From the NCBI RefSeq assembly GCF_905475465.1, contig NC_062248.1, positions 4,278,001 through 4,342,000 of the forward strand: a stretch of DNA of 64,000 nucleotides, written 5' to 3'. Under the pieces are notes generated by a model. It made no database searches. It worked only from the letters and a program-made list of their open reading frames with translations, and was not told the origin of the DNA. A program made the position numbers and the translations under genes. Shown here one piece after another: positions 45,121 through 57,100 of the stretch. The DNA comes from Pieris napi. Its lineage: Eukaryota; Arthropoda; Insecta; Lepidoptera; Pieridae. Position 1 is the stretch's first letter. Each line of letters opens with the position of its first letter.

Positions 45121-45300
45121 ACTATGTGGAACCAGCTGCCCACTGAAGTATTTCCGAACCAATTCGACTTAGGGTCCTTCAAGAAAAGAGCGTCCAATAA
45201 TTCTTAAAAGGACGGTTCACGAGCCCTCTGGCATTGAAAGTGTCCATGGGCGGTATCACTTAACATCAGATGAGCCTCCTGCCCGTTTGCCACAAAAAAT
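45121..45300 (+). repeat. CR1/L2-like LINE 3' stub
   Basis: Encodes MWNQLPTEVFPNQFDLGSFK, the end of the reverse transcriptase, then the 3' UTR with 'gccctctggcattg' and 'catcagatgagcctcctgcc'. It is the clearest of four copies in the window. Confidence 0.7.
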
Positions 45301-46111
45301 AGGTTTTATGTGGCAATCACAGATCAAAATATAGTTAAATAATAGTATTATCCGACAAAGACTAATTTACTGTTTATCGGGTTATAAAGGCGTTGAAATG
45401 AGTTTTCATTTTCTTTTCCACCGTTGGTTGGTTTCACGAACGACTTGGTCGGTTGAACAAGAGGCTTCGATTGTGCTGACTGACGTTAGCGACATTCGGG
45501 CCAAGCGACCTATTTTGCAAATGACTATATTGGTTGTGGTTTAGTTAATGGAATATAAAAATAAGTATAACAGAGTAAATAGGCACTGAAAGCGTGTCGC
45601 AAGTAGTATAAGTAGATTTTCTAACACACGCTGATAGATTTATTATTATTAGGCTTATTTATAGATGACTTTTATATTTTAATTTCGTTGCTACTCGCTT
45701 TTGTTTAATTGTTATAAAAATTTGGTTGTTTCTTGGGTATGCCTACTGGTAACATACAAGCATAATTATTTTATTTACAATTAAGTATTAACAAATTTTC
45801 TGAACCTAAAAAGTAATAATAAAAATTATTAAAATAAAATCAAAATAAATTTAAAAAGGTTGGTCCCTGTGGCAGTGTTCCTTTAACGCTGGCAGCATTT
45901 CCTCGCTAAAATACAATTTTAGTTTTATAAAAAAAAGAAGCATAATTATGATATTACTTAGATGTATATTTCCACATGATTTAAAACTCTTTTAAATGTT
46001 TAAATGAACTGTTATACCGTTAAAAGTAAAAATCAATGTTGATGTATTAAATCGACAAATAAAGAGAATATTGAAGAGCATATAGGTAACATGCATGCAT
46101 TATTATGATAT

Positions 46112-46260
46112 GATATGACTTAGGGTCCTTTGAGAAAAGAGCGTACCAATTCTTAAAAGGCCGGCAACGCACTCGCGAGCCTTCTGGCATTGAGAGTGCC
46201 CTTGGGCGATGGTATCACTTAACATCAGATGAGCTTACTGCCCGTTTGCTCTCGTTCTAT
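46112..46260 (+). repeat. CR1/L2-like LINE 3' stub, second nearby copy
   Basis: Starts 'gacttagggtcctttgagaa', followed by 'ccggcaacgcactcgcgagc' and 'catcagatgagcttactgcc'. It is nearly collinear with 45176-45295. Confidence 0.7.
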
Positions 46261-47641
46261 AAACAAAAATGATAGAAATACACACAAAACCCCATTTAAA
46301 TAATTAAATGAACTCTCATACCGTTTAAACCAATAATAAATATAAATGTATAATTTAGTTAATGCGAAGAAATTTTTATAATAAAAATATTTAAATAACA
46401 GTTAATAAATTACATATAAATTTGTTACATATTACGTAATGCTGATTGAAAATTCGAACTTTGAGATATTTGTGGTGTAGAGCCTCTACACTCTCAATGC
46501 CTACGCCGTAGCAGTGGTTAAAGTGATCTAACACGACCTAAATACCTCGGAAACTGCTTTAGCGGATTTATGTAGTATCCAAATTAATATCTTCAAAGTT
46601 TAGAATGAATTTAAACCTAAAAAGAACAGACCTAAAAAGGTTTCAGTGCCACAGATTTTATTTACAAAATAGTGAAAACCATAACCTCAATAAAAATAGA
46701 TAATAATTTGATTCCTAAATGAAATAGTTCTTCGCTTCTGGTATTTTAAGTAGATAAATTATGTCTTTCACGCTACATAATTTGGACAAATATTATTAAA
46801 ATCCTGCGCAGACGAATTGGGGGCATTAATTAATAAGATTTAGGCTTGAACACATCTTAAAATGACTCACCAATCTCATGTTACGTCATCGACATAGATC
46901 CATAAAGCTATTTGGTACTCGAGCGCCTATTACATACCATTTAAATAACGTCCTGGCGCGTTAACATCCTTGAGATGAGGACATTACGACGCCAGCTCCG
47001 TACTTAGTCTAGGATTCTGTTAATACATTTATTCATTCATTATTTATAGAGATTAATTGTTGAATAGATATTTCATATAGAGTATCAAGTCAGACGTTAC
47101 AATTCCTAATTAGTCTCCTTGGCTCTATTCGCCGGAACTGTTATGGTTTAATTGGCTTAAAAATGCATAGAAGGCTGATCATGTACCTATTAGAAAAAGC
47201 CAATGATCACGAAATAGATACAGAAATCTGTGGCCCAGACCTCAAAATGTTGTGACGTCACTGGTTTTTTAAAACGGGGTAAGGCAGTTCCAACAACATT
47301 CCAATAGGCTGGAAAACTATTGAAATGGTATTGCACTACAACTTTTATAGTTATGTGTATATGTAAAACTATTAAAATAATCGTTGTGTATGAAACTAGG
47401 AGTTTTATTATGTAGCCAATTCTATTTAACCATTAAAAATAATATAGAACTATTTTTTGGCTGTAGCATTATATTCACAGTTTTAGGCAAAAACTTAAAC
47501 AATATTTTAACCATCTACTAACTTAGGCCCACGATGCCATTTTCTTGAAAAAGAGAAGTTTTTGAATACAATACAATTGTTTACTGTTTTATACATACTG
47601 ATATTTACTTCAAACCTTTTCTTGACCACAAACCACAAAAC

Positions 47642-47760
47642 CAGGGGTCTGAGCAAGATGCCTTAACAGTAGTGTATGTAGAAAGTCGAAAACTAAATTT
47701 GTATGAAAATGACGTTTCGTTACAAATTTTTAAGTTAAGGCATCTTGTATAACCCCCCAG
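47642..47760. mobile_element. Short inverted-repeat MITE
   Basis: 'aggggtctgagcaagatgcc' near the left end and the inverse of 'ggcatcttgtataacccccc' at the right end pair through AAGATGCCTTAA. About 119 bp, non-coding. Confidence 0.65.
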
Positions 47761-47769
47761 TACAATCTA

Positions 47770-48000
47770 TATATATATACATATATGTTATGTTGGTTTG
47801 TGTACGATTCAAAAACTCAAAACGTTCTGCACCAATTGAGCTGAAATTTTAGCATGATATATAATCCGCATCAAGGATTGTTTTTATCTATTTTTTTTTC
47901 CACAAGTATTAAATTAAACTAAAATGTATTCTTTGTTTTGTTTCTCATTTCTCAACCATTCAATGACAATGTGCCACAGCGAAGCGTGGCTGGGTTATTA
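47770..48000. repeat. Interspersed repeat fragment
   Basis: Contains 'tctgcaccaattgagctgaaattttagcatg' and 'gccacagcgaagcgtggctg', which I recall as a common lepidopteran interspersed repeat. No coding part; class not assigned. Confidence 0.4.
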
Positions 48001-48192
48001 ATAAATCTGCAATGAAATTATGAATCCTATGCAAAGTCACGCAAAAGAATTAGATACGCATTTACGTTATCAGCATCGCAAATTTAACATTATTTGAGAG
48101 TCATTTCTTTCCCAGCGTTAAACGGATTCAAATGTGAAAATGTTAAAATAAAGTGTTGCGTATAAATGTGCGAAAGGTGATTTCTAGTAGAT

Positions 48193-51100
48193 ATGACGTC
48201 ACTCAAGCATGGCGTCAACTTAAGCCGGAGGGCCTGCAGGCGAGCGTTTGGTCTCTTCACCGCTGCTGCACTTTTGACTGTCGCCAACACAAATCCTATT
48301 GAAGTAAGTAGATAACAACTCATAACTAAAGTACAAATGAGGCTTTTATTGAATTTGATTTTATGCAAAACAGAATACTTAGATTTAAAACTAAACAACT
48401 GTAATATACTATTTTAGCGAATAGTTAGAAGAGAATAAAATGCTTTGTATAAATTTTTCTGGTAGATATTAATGTTCTTTAATATTGTGGATTTTTTTTT
48501 AATTCTATCATCAATAGTTTTCGCTTGCTATATAAGATAGATAGATAGCGAAGATATTTTATACGCATTTTTTTACACCTTGGAATACATTATTGTAGTT
48601 TTAGTAGGTATCCTTATTTTTTTCTTGCCTATATTAATCAGTGATAATGTAGCATTCAAATGGTGAAAGAATTTTTAAAATCAGTCTAGTACTTTGTGAG
48701 CCAATTCATTACAAACATACTTACATACAAATCTTTCCTCTTTATAATCTTTATATCTTATACTAATGTTATTACATTTAAATTTGTAAATGAAATATTT
48801 ATTACATCAAAATATGCTATATGCTTTACTTTATAATGGTCTAAGATCCCGCTATACAACGACCTTCACCGAGATGCTTATTTAATGAAACTTATTTTAT
48901 ATATAATTTAATATGTCAATAAATATAATCCATATGGGTTGCCTAGCAAATTTCAGTTATACCTTTGGTAATTTTAATTTAATGTGAATTTCTAGTGCAT
49001 ATTGTATTTTATGAGTTTATGAGTTACTACTGAAAGGTCGACGGCGTTAAAACGTGCAAACACTGTATATGTACCATAAAATTGATGCTTAGTTCGTTTT
49101 AGAACTAAAATTAGTTACGTGCGTAACCACTGTAAGATTCTTCATCCGATTTTGTGCGGAAAGAAAACCATGTGGGATTCGAGGTCGCCTCAGTGCTACT
49201 TTTATTATCAACATAAGAAGTAACATAAGAAAACAGAAGAAAAGAGGTAGGGTACTGTTGAGTTGATTGAATAAATAAAATGACGCGTAGCTAATAACAA
49301 TATAGATCCCATAACCGCTTGTTCCGCAATTATTTCGCAAACAGTGTGCAAGACGTAACATTTATTACTAACAAAACACACACACACACACAGAAATACA
49401 CAAAATAACAATAATAAAAAAAAGAGAATGAAAGATAATAAAAAATATTTTAAAGATCAAGGTACGTTTTAAGTGTGTAATGTGTACGCCACTCAAGTAT
49501 AGACAACTGATTGGCAGTTTATAAATATATAATAAGCAAAATATATTTTCATTGCACGTGTCCACCACTTTAACGCTTTCGACCTTGCTCCATAGTATAA
49601 TCGATTATACAAATGAGGATATGAACAAAACAAATCATTATTTTATGTGAAAAATGAAGAAAGAAGAAGGAAAACTTTATTACATAAACAGGATCTTTAG
49701 TTAAAAAAAGTGCACTAGGATTCCCTGTGTCATGGGCTAGTCTCTTCCTTTTGACATGTTAACGGTTCTTCGGACATAGTAATTTCTACATAATGCTTAC
49801 ATTTTATAATTGACTAGTAGACTCAGCCAAGCGTTGCTGTGGCTAAGATTTTTGTTATATTACATAGTAGTAAACTATTCAAGAGAAACGGCAGGAGAAC
49901 ACCAATCCACCATGCTTTTTGGTGGTTATGCCATTAAATTGTAGCTTATGTGAAACGTTGGTAATTATTTTGATAAGGATCAGTACCTAGGTATGAATAA
50001 AGAGCATTTTCTAGCGGTGGAATTTAAAAAAAAAAAATTAATATAAGGACGCTTATTGTGACGTATCTATAAAAGATAGAGACATGCTGTCGCGACATTT
50101 TTTATAGATAGTGATGTGTCCTGAAAAATTGTAATACATCATTTTGCTCTATAATTAATAGTTTTCGCATACGATTGAAGGAAGTTTTTTTGTTTATTTT
50201 TTTACAACTTGGGTTAGATTATTCAAGTTTTAGTAAGCATCCCTATTTTTTTTTTGGAAATGAAACATTGCCTATGTCACTCGGGAATAGTGTAGCTTGC
50301 CAACGGTGAATTTTTGAAATCGGTCCAGTAGTTTCGGAGCCTATTCATTTCAAACAAACAAAAAATCAAACCTTTCCTCTTTATAATATTAGTATAGATT
50401 GTTACGCAATAAGAACATTTTCCTCATAGGATTTTTCAGCATGGGACAGTTTTAAAAGATGTTGTTTAAAATTGTTTGGGAATTAAGTATATATTAGTAT
50501 AAAGTTTTGAATCGGTAGTAAAAATTTGTTTTCAAGGATGTGGTTAAAGATTAGAAGGAGAAAAAGCTTTATATAGGTTAAGATTACACAGAATTGTTGA
50601 AATCTAAGGTTTTATTAGTATAGTACATACGTCCTGAAATATAAATGAATATTGTACTTAATAATAGTTGGAACTTGAGTCAAACTTTTAAACTATTTAC
50701 CTTAGACAAGGTCTCCGTAACTTGAGATAATTCTCAAGAGTAAATTCCGCGACAAAGCAAGGTCAAGAACGTCAGCTGGCAAGAATTCAGCAAACTGCAA
50801 CGGTATTTTATTAGAACAATGAGAGCAATGTATATCGATTTTCTAGCTTCTAAACAAATCCTTGTTTGTGCCCTTAGAAAACCTTACTTTTGGTTAGTTA
50901 ATTAGCCAATAAAGCAAATTTAGAGTTCAAATTATGTGCATAAATGTTTTTTCAAATAAGCTTCTTTTCCGTTTTCCAAGGACGCCTTTTATTTAAACAA
51001 TAATTATTTATGTTAATCGTACCTATATATATATTATAAATTTAAATTAATTGCTTTTAAATATCATCTTATAAAATTTGTTAGCCTATTTTTAAGGAAT

Positions 51101-54100
51101 AATTTGCTTTGAAACGACAAAAGACTCTTTGTCGTACTTTGAAGGTAATTATTTTTATAAAACATAATTTGACTGACTCATTGAAAACAATCCCAAAAAT
51201 TGTACTTATTTCGATTTACGAAATAATAATTAATTGGATTAGACATGGATTGTTAATATGTATCTATGGTACTAACGTACATTACCTTTCTAATGTCAGG
51301 TCTTCAAATACACTTGGTGTTTGTTATATTAATTGGTTATTACTTGATTTTATACATTTTATACTTTGGATTTTTGCTGTAACTTAAATAAATAAATATT
51401 TTATTTGCGTGTTTATATTATTGATATATTCTGAAAAATATTTTTCAACGATATTCCAGCGTTTTAAGTTGAAATACAACCAAATCTTAAATTGTAATCC
51501 TACAGAGTACGACAAAATCGAGTCCGTCCATTGCAGTAGATGGGATCTCAACGTATCCGGGGCTTGGCTTTGGGCCCATGGGTCCTGTTGCCCCTTTACC
51601 CGGAGAGCCGCCGGGGACCCAGTTGCGTCAGAAGCAAGAAATCACAACAGCTACCCCATCAACAGAAGAGCCCAAGAAGGAAAGAACCCTTGTAATAGCA
51701 GCGTTTGAATTTCATCGTGTAGAAACACCATTCTTGATTGGATTATGGATTTTCTTTGCTAGTATTGCCAAAATAGGTTAGTATTATTAATACTATAGCA
51801 TTATTTACATGGACTTCACTGCGAAATAATGTGTGTATGTAATTGCAAGTATTGTTGTAGGGAGTGAAACGTTGGAACAAAGAATGTTTCTTGAATAAAC
51901 GTTTAATACTTGAAACGTCAACGATTAATTAGACAAAACAAATTTGATTTACGGTAGTGGAATGGTTTTGATTTTATACGTTTAGACATTAGACGTAAAA
52001 TTTATATTTTAAAGCGTCGATTATACTCATATAAAATATTTTTCTTCTCTCAATTACCACATGTTTGATATAAAATTACTTCTCATTTAATGAAATTTCT
52101 TTGAGTCGGAGTTTAGAATACTTTGATAGCTTAGTCGAGATTTTCTTCGTCGCTTTACAGAGGATATCTTATGTTTACTCTTTATACAACTTTTTCGTGA
52201 GCTGGTAGTGTACAAAATGCTTTGCGATTTTCTTCTTTTCTTATTTGAGTCTTTATTTGTAGTTATACAGTACTCCAAAATAGGGTCATTCAAATAGCAA
52301 TTTGCTACAATGGGAGAGATTCTTGGCCTAAAACCTGTATTTATTTCGGAATGTGGTTTTCTATCCGTACCGTGAGACGGACAGTGGCTGTCGATTTCAA
52401 GAGAGCTGGTGGAAATTGAGGTCCGTTCAGCTCCAGAGACAGGGTTTGTGGACTTATCCTCATATCGAAGGGTATGATAATTAGAGAAATAGTTGCCTAT
52501 TTGCCCTGTATTTTCTTCAAATGAAACGTTTGATGTATTTGATTGTAACAAATTACTGCAAGGACTATTTTTATTACGAAATTGACAACCAACATCTCTA
52601 ATATACACGATAACATCTTCGCTCTCACTTTTCTTTGTTGTCTTAGGGTTGTCACACTTACATTCAGCGCATTCATATTGACACGATTTATTGGTTTTTG
52701 GACACGTGCATGACATCGGGGTTTGCTTATTGGTTGACGATTGATTTCGATAAGGTGAAAATGTTGGAGAAGTACGAGTCAGCTTTGGTGTCAAAAAAAA
52801 AGTAGGTTCATATTCGTTGGCATATTCACAGGGGTTGTGAGTTGCACGGAAGTGTTGCTGGATATTATTACTCTCTGGTTCGTGCTGATAGACTGGTACG
52901 TACGCAGGAGTTGAGTACATGTGATGGCACTTAAGACTATCTTCTTCGTTAAGCGGCTTATGTACCAGCTCATCATAGTCGATTGTCTTGGAAAAAGGGA
53001 TGCAGAGAGGTAAATTTACACAACGAGGCCGATGAAGACATGGTGGTATGTACTCACAGTTGTTACTTAGTACTCTCATTCTTTGGCAGGAAGGTACCAC
53101 CGTGCACGGAGGGTGATGTCTACAAGCTTTTGTGATTTTGATTGTTCTATTATTTTTAGTTTTGGATTCCATTTTAAAACATTTGGTACTATTTGCGAAA
53201 GTTTGTTCAGATGGCAGTATTTGGCAGACCGGCACCAGTTCACAAGGGGGGTCATGACTACATACGTCTCCATCAACCTTGCTCCTTTGGCTAAAACTAC
53301 TTACGTATGACTGTTGACCAGGAGAGGTATTGTCCTGTATATGAGGGAAAATCATGTGCTCGTCTTCTTCCGTTATATTTGGTATTTCAATTCTTTCTTT
53401 ACATTTCGGACATATAATTTGCCTCGATTTCTTATAACATTTTTGCTTGGGACTATGATTGCACCTCATTTCATGACATGTATGCTTGGACATGTTTTTA
53501 CGGTAAATAGATTGGGGTGAAATTTGATTGGAGACTTGCGCTACATTGTATTCTGGAAGCATCTCACTTGTTGTGGGACTAGTGACTTTATCTACAAGAT
53601 TCTTGGTATTATCTTTTGTTGTATTTCTTTTATAATAAGATGCTGTATTTTTTAAACATGTAACTTGATTAGATGCTGTCAGTGTTTTACTATTTTTAGC
53701 TAAATCCGTTAAAGACTTTTTATCTGTGCATGGACAAGCGTATGAAAATAATTGACAAGGACAAGGATCATCACCACTTTTATCGTTGGTTTTTAGTCTT
53801 CTTCTTCTTTCTTCTGACATTGGTTTAGTATATTCGGTTTTGTATTTAGAATATGACCAAAATTTTTGATCCCTTTCATTAAAACGTGGAATATTCGGGG
53901 TTGAGTAATCGGTGTTATTTAAAAACACATCCGAAGAAATAAGCGAGTTGCTTTTTGTAGGCTTTTTTATTCTTCTATTAATGGCTACACTGTCTTTTGG
54001 TGTGATTTTTACCTGGACTTCTGTGGTACATTCTTGGACAATAGCTTTCGACTTTGCATCAAAACCAGTATTTTTGTAGCTTTTCTTTGCATTATCTAAT

Positions 54101-57100
54101 AAAATGTTATTAGTGGATACTCCCAAGTCGGCAACACAGTGATATGAGTGCCTCTTTGCTAAATTATCTAGATCATAGAATAGTGTGCTGGTGGAACGAA
54201 CAACTGATTTGTCACTGGATCTTTTGTTTAGTGCATGATACTTTTCACTTGTGACATACGGTGTTTGATAAAGTCTGATAGATCCTCTTACCTGGGAATA
54301 CTTTCTATGGGGGTCGCCAGAAATTTCATGAATAGGACATGTTTTTTTATGCTTTGAATGATGACCATCGTTTCGATTAGGTGCATAAATATCATAAATA
54401 CTTGTATGGGACTTAGCCGTGTGAAGTCTTGCGTTACAAGACGAATCTAACACGACTGCCATGCTGGTGACATATTAGTTTATTTTTTAATTTTAATTAA
54501 ATTTATAGCAAAAACTCACATTTCGCGATCAAAAGAACATCTAGACTATAATTTTTTTATAAGTTACATTTGCAAGATTTTGTATTTAAACGTTTAGTGA
54601 TAAATTTGACATATTTCATTTGTCAGATAAAATGTTTGATACAGAAGAAAATAAATAAAAAATATAGACTCAAAATTGTAAATTAGTTTGAATATACTAC
54701 TTATGATTTAATTAGATACATATATTGATTTTATTAAATCCAATATCCACGTAGGAGTAACTAAACTTTTGTTTCAGGATTCCACATGACTCCCAAACTG
54801 TCAAAAATGTTCCCTGAATCCTGTCTTCTTATATTCGTGGGGGTGCTGATTGGGGCCCTGCTGCTAAGCACTCATAGTGTCCACGTACAGCCACTAACAC
54901 CAGACACATTCTTTCTCTACATGCTTCCCCCAATAATCCTGGACGCTGGCTACTTTATGCCCAACAGGTTATTCTTCGACCACTTGGGTACAATACTTCT
55001 GTTCGCTGTCGTTGGAACAGTATTCAATACATTGACTATTGGTAAGTCATAAAAAATATATATATAAAATGTGCTATAATTTGAACCAAAATTTTAATCC
55101 ATTTGAGAGGAACCGAATATCAAAAATTGTTTCCAAGTTCTACGCACAGTAAATCAAAAAAGCCAGAGACAAGTACCTACGCGTAAATTAAAGTTGTATT
55201 TTATCCACGTTTTAAGGTATACGAGAAAACTGTAAATACATATATTTTCATGCTGAGCAAAGATTAAAGATGAATAGAATAAACATTTAACTTCTACTCC
55301 TACACAATAATAGTTTTAAGCTATCTGTAACACTGTACATAGCTTGTATAAATATAAATTTCTTTACCTATCTTTCTCTCGACTAAATAGACAATAGACT
55401 ATTATTTCAAAGCTCCAAATTAAACGCAACCTTCATTGCTATTTATTCGAACCTTGGCTACAAATTAACTGTATGTTTGTAGGTCTATCCCTCTGGGCGT
55501 GTGGACAAACAGGCATGTTTGCATTCCAAACCCCTCTACTGGACATGTTACTGTTCTCAGCTTTAATATCGGCTGTGGACCCGGTCGCGGTGTTAGCTGT
55601 GTTCGAAGAAATTCATGTAGACGAAATTTTGTATATAGTAGTGTTCGGAGAATCCCTTTTGAACGACGCAGTAACCGTCGTTTTGTATCACATGTTCGAG
55701 GCTTATACGTACGTATCACGTGACAGTTCCCACACTACACTATTGATTGTACGGGTTTGTTCTACTTTTTGTGTTTGTCTTATCTATGGAGGCTCGTAAT
55801 GAGACATTTCTACGTCAAATTGAAAGCTTTAGGCAAGTAGGTGAACCTAGGCCTACAATGATCTTAAAACGTATTGAGATGGATAGTTTAGGGTGCCAAT
55901 TGGCTCGAAATAAGAGGTCATGGTTGTAGCTAGAGCTTGACCCACGCCATCGATTTTTTATCTACCCCTATCTTGTCGCGACTTAAAGTGAACTTCTAAA
56001 CTTCTAATCTTATACATTGTTAACGTATAGAAGTCCGATTTAGCACTAAGTCTCCTCTCTGTATCTTTCCCTATGACATATTGATCACACTATGTATTAT
56101 TTCACTATACGAGTGTGCCTTTGGCACATAGAAAATAAATTAGCATACAGCCGGTTTGAACGTATGGCCAGAGTTCAGAATCCCCTGCTAAAACACTTGG
56201 CTAACAATGATGATAAAAAAACATGCTATTACTGAAAATGACGTCTCATTTTCCCGCCACAATGTTTGGTGCATTGATCGTTAAATATTATATTGATAAC
56301 ATCTACCAGTTAAAGAATACATATACACATATATTGTTACAGGAAGACAATTCCCATTATTTTTAATGAAAAGGTTTAAGTTAGTTCTCGTTTATATTAT
56401 GCTTAAGTTACTGTTTGTCGGAAAAGTGTTAATGTAAATAAATAAACTCTAGTTTTCAATAGAAATAACATTCAGGAGCTATGAGGTTTATAGTATGTTA
56501 GAATAACGCGTTTACAATTCAAAACACTGGTGATTTATATTCTCTTTGTATTGCAGTGAAATGGGACCATCAAAATTGATGTATACAGACTTTCTCGCTG
56601 GTTTCGGATCATTTATAGTAGTGGCCTTCGGTGGGACGTGTATTGGGGTGGTGTGGGGTTTTGCAACTGGCCTCGTGACACGATTCACCCATGAAGTTAG
56701 AGTTATTGAACCGATTTTCATCTTCGTAATGGCGTATCTGGCGTACTTAAACGCTGAGATGTTTCATATGAGCGGGATACTAGCGTGAGTAAAATTTTAT
56801 TACATAAACGCTTTTTAACCCGGTTAAAAATATGATAAATATGTATGATTTTATATTTACGTCAATCATAAACAAGACGTAGAATGTTGTTTGTCAAATT
56901 ATAAATTATCTAGACAAAAAACAGTTTTCTATCCAGGTACAACGTAAACGTTATACATATATTAAATATATATGTATAACGTTTACAATATATTACAATA
57001 TATTATTACTTATGAAAGTATGACTATTTATTCCATGATATACATTATTTATAATTAAAACACACTTCTTTTTATATTCAAATAGTGGACCCGATAGACG

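Larger units (their letters stand above)
35923..48192. other. Gene-poor 12-kb stretch upstream of the Na+/H+ exchanger
   Basis: No coding exon was recognised on either strand. It holds scattered repeats, which are listed separately. Part of it may be a 5' UTR intron of the exchanger gene, because an AG acceptor ('gatttctag') lies just before its ATG. Confidence 0.4.

Noticed and set aside
48090..48398. 102-codon minus-strand frame over exchanger exon 1
   Set aside because: The plus strand here gives a signal-like peptide with a good donor that joins in phase to 51506, so the opposite frame is a shadow.
55465..55723. Frames on both strands over exchanger exon 4
   Set aside because: Shadows of the conserved exchanger exon encoding SAVDPVAVLAVFEE.
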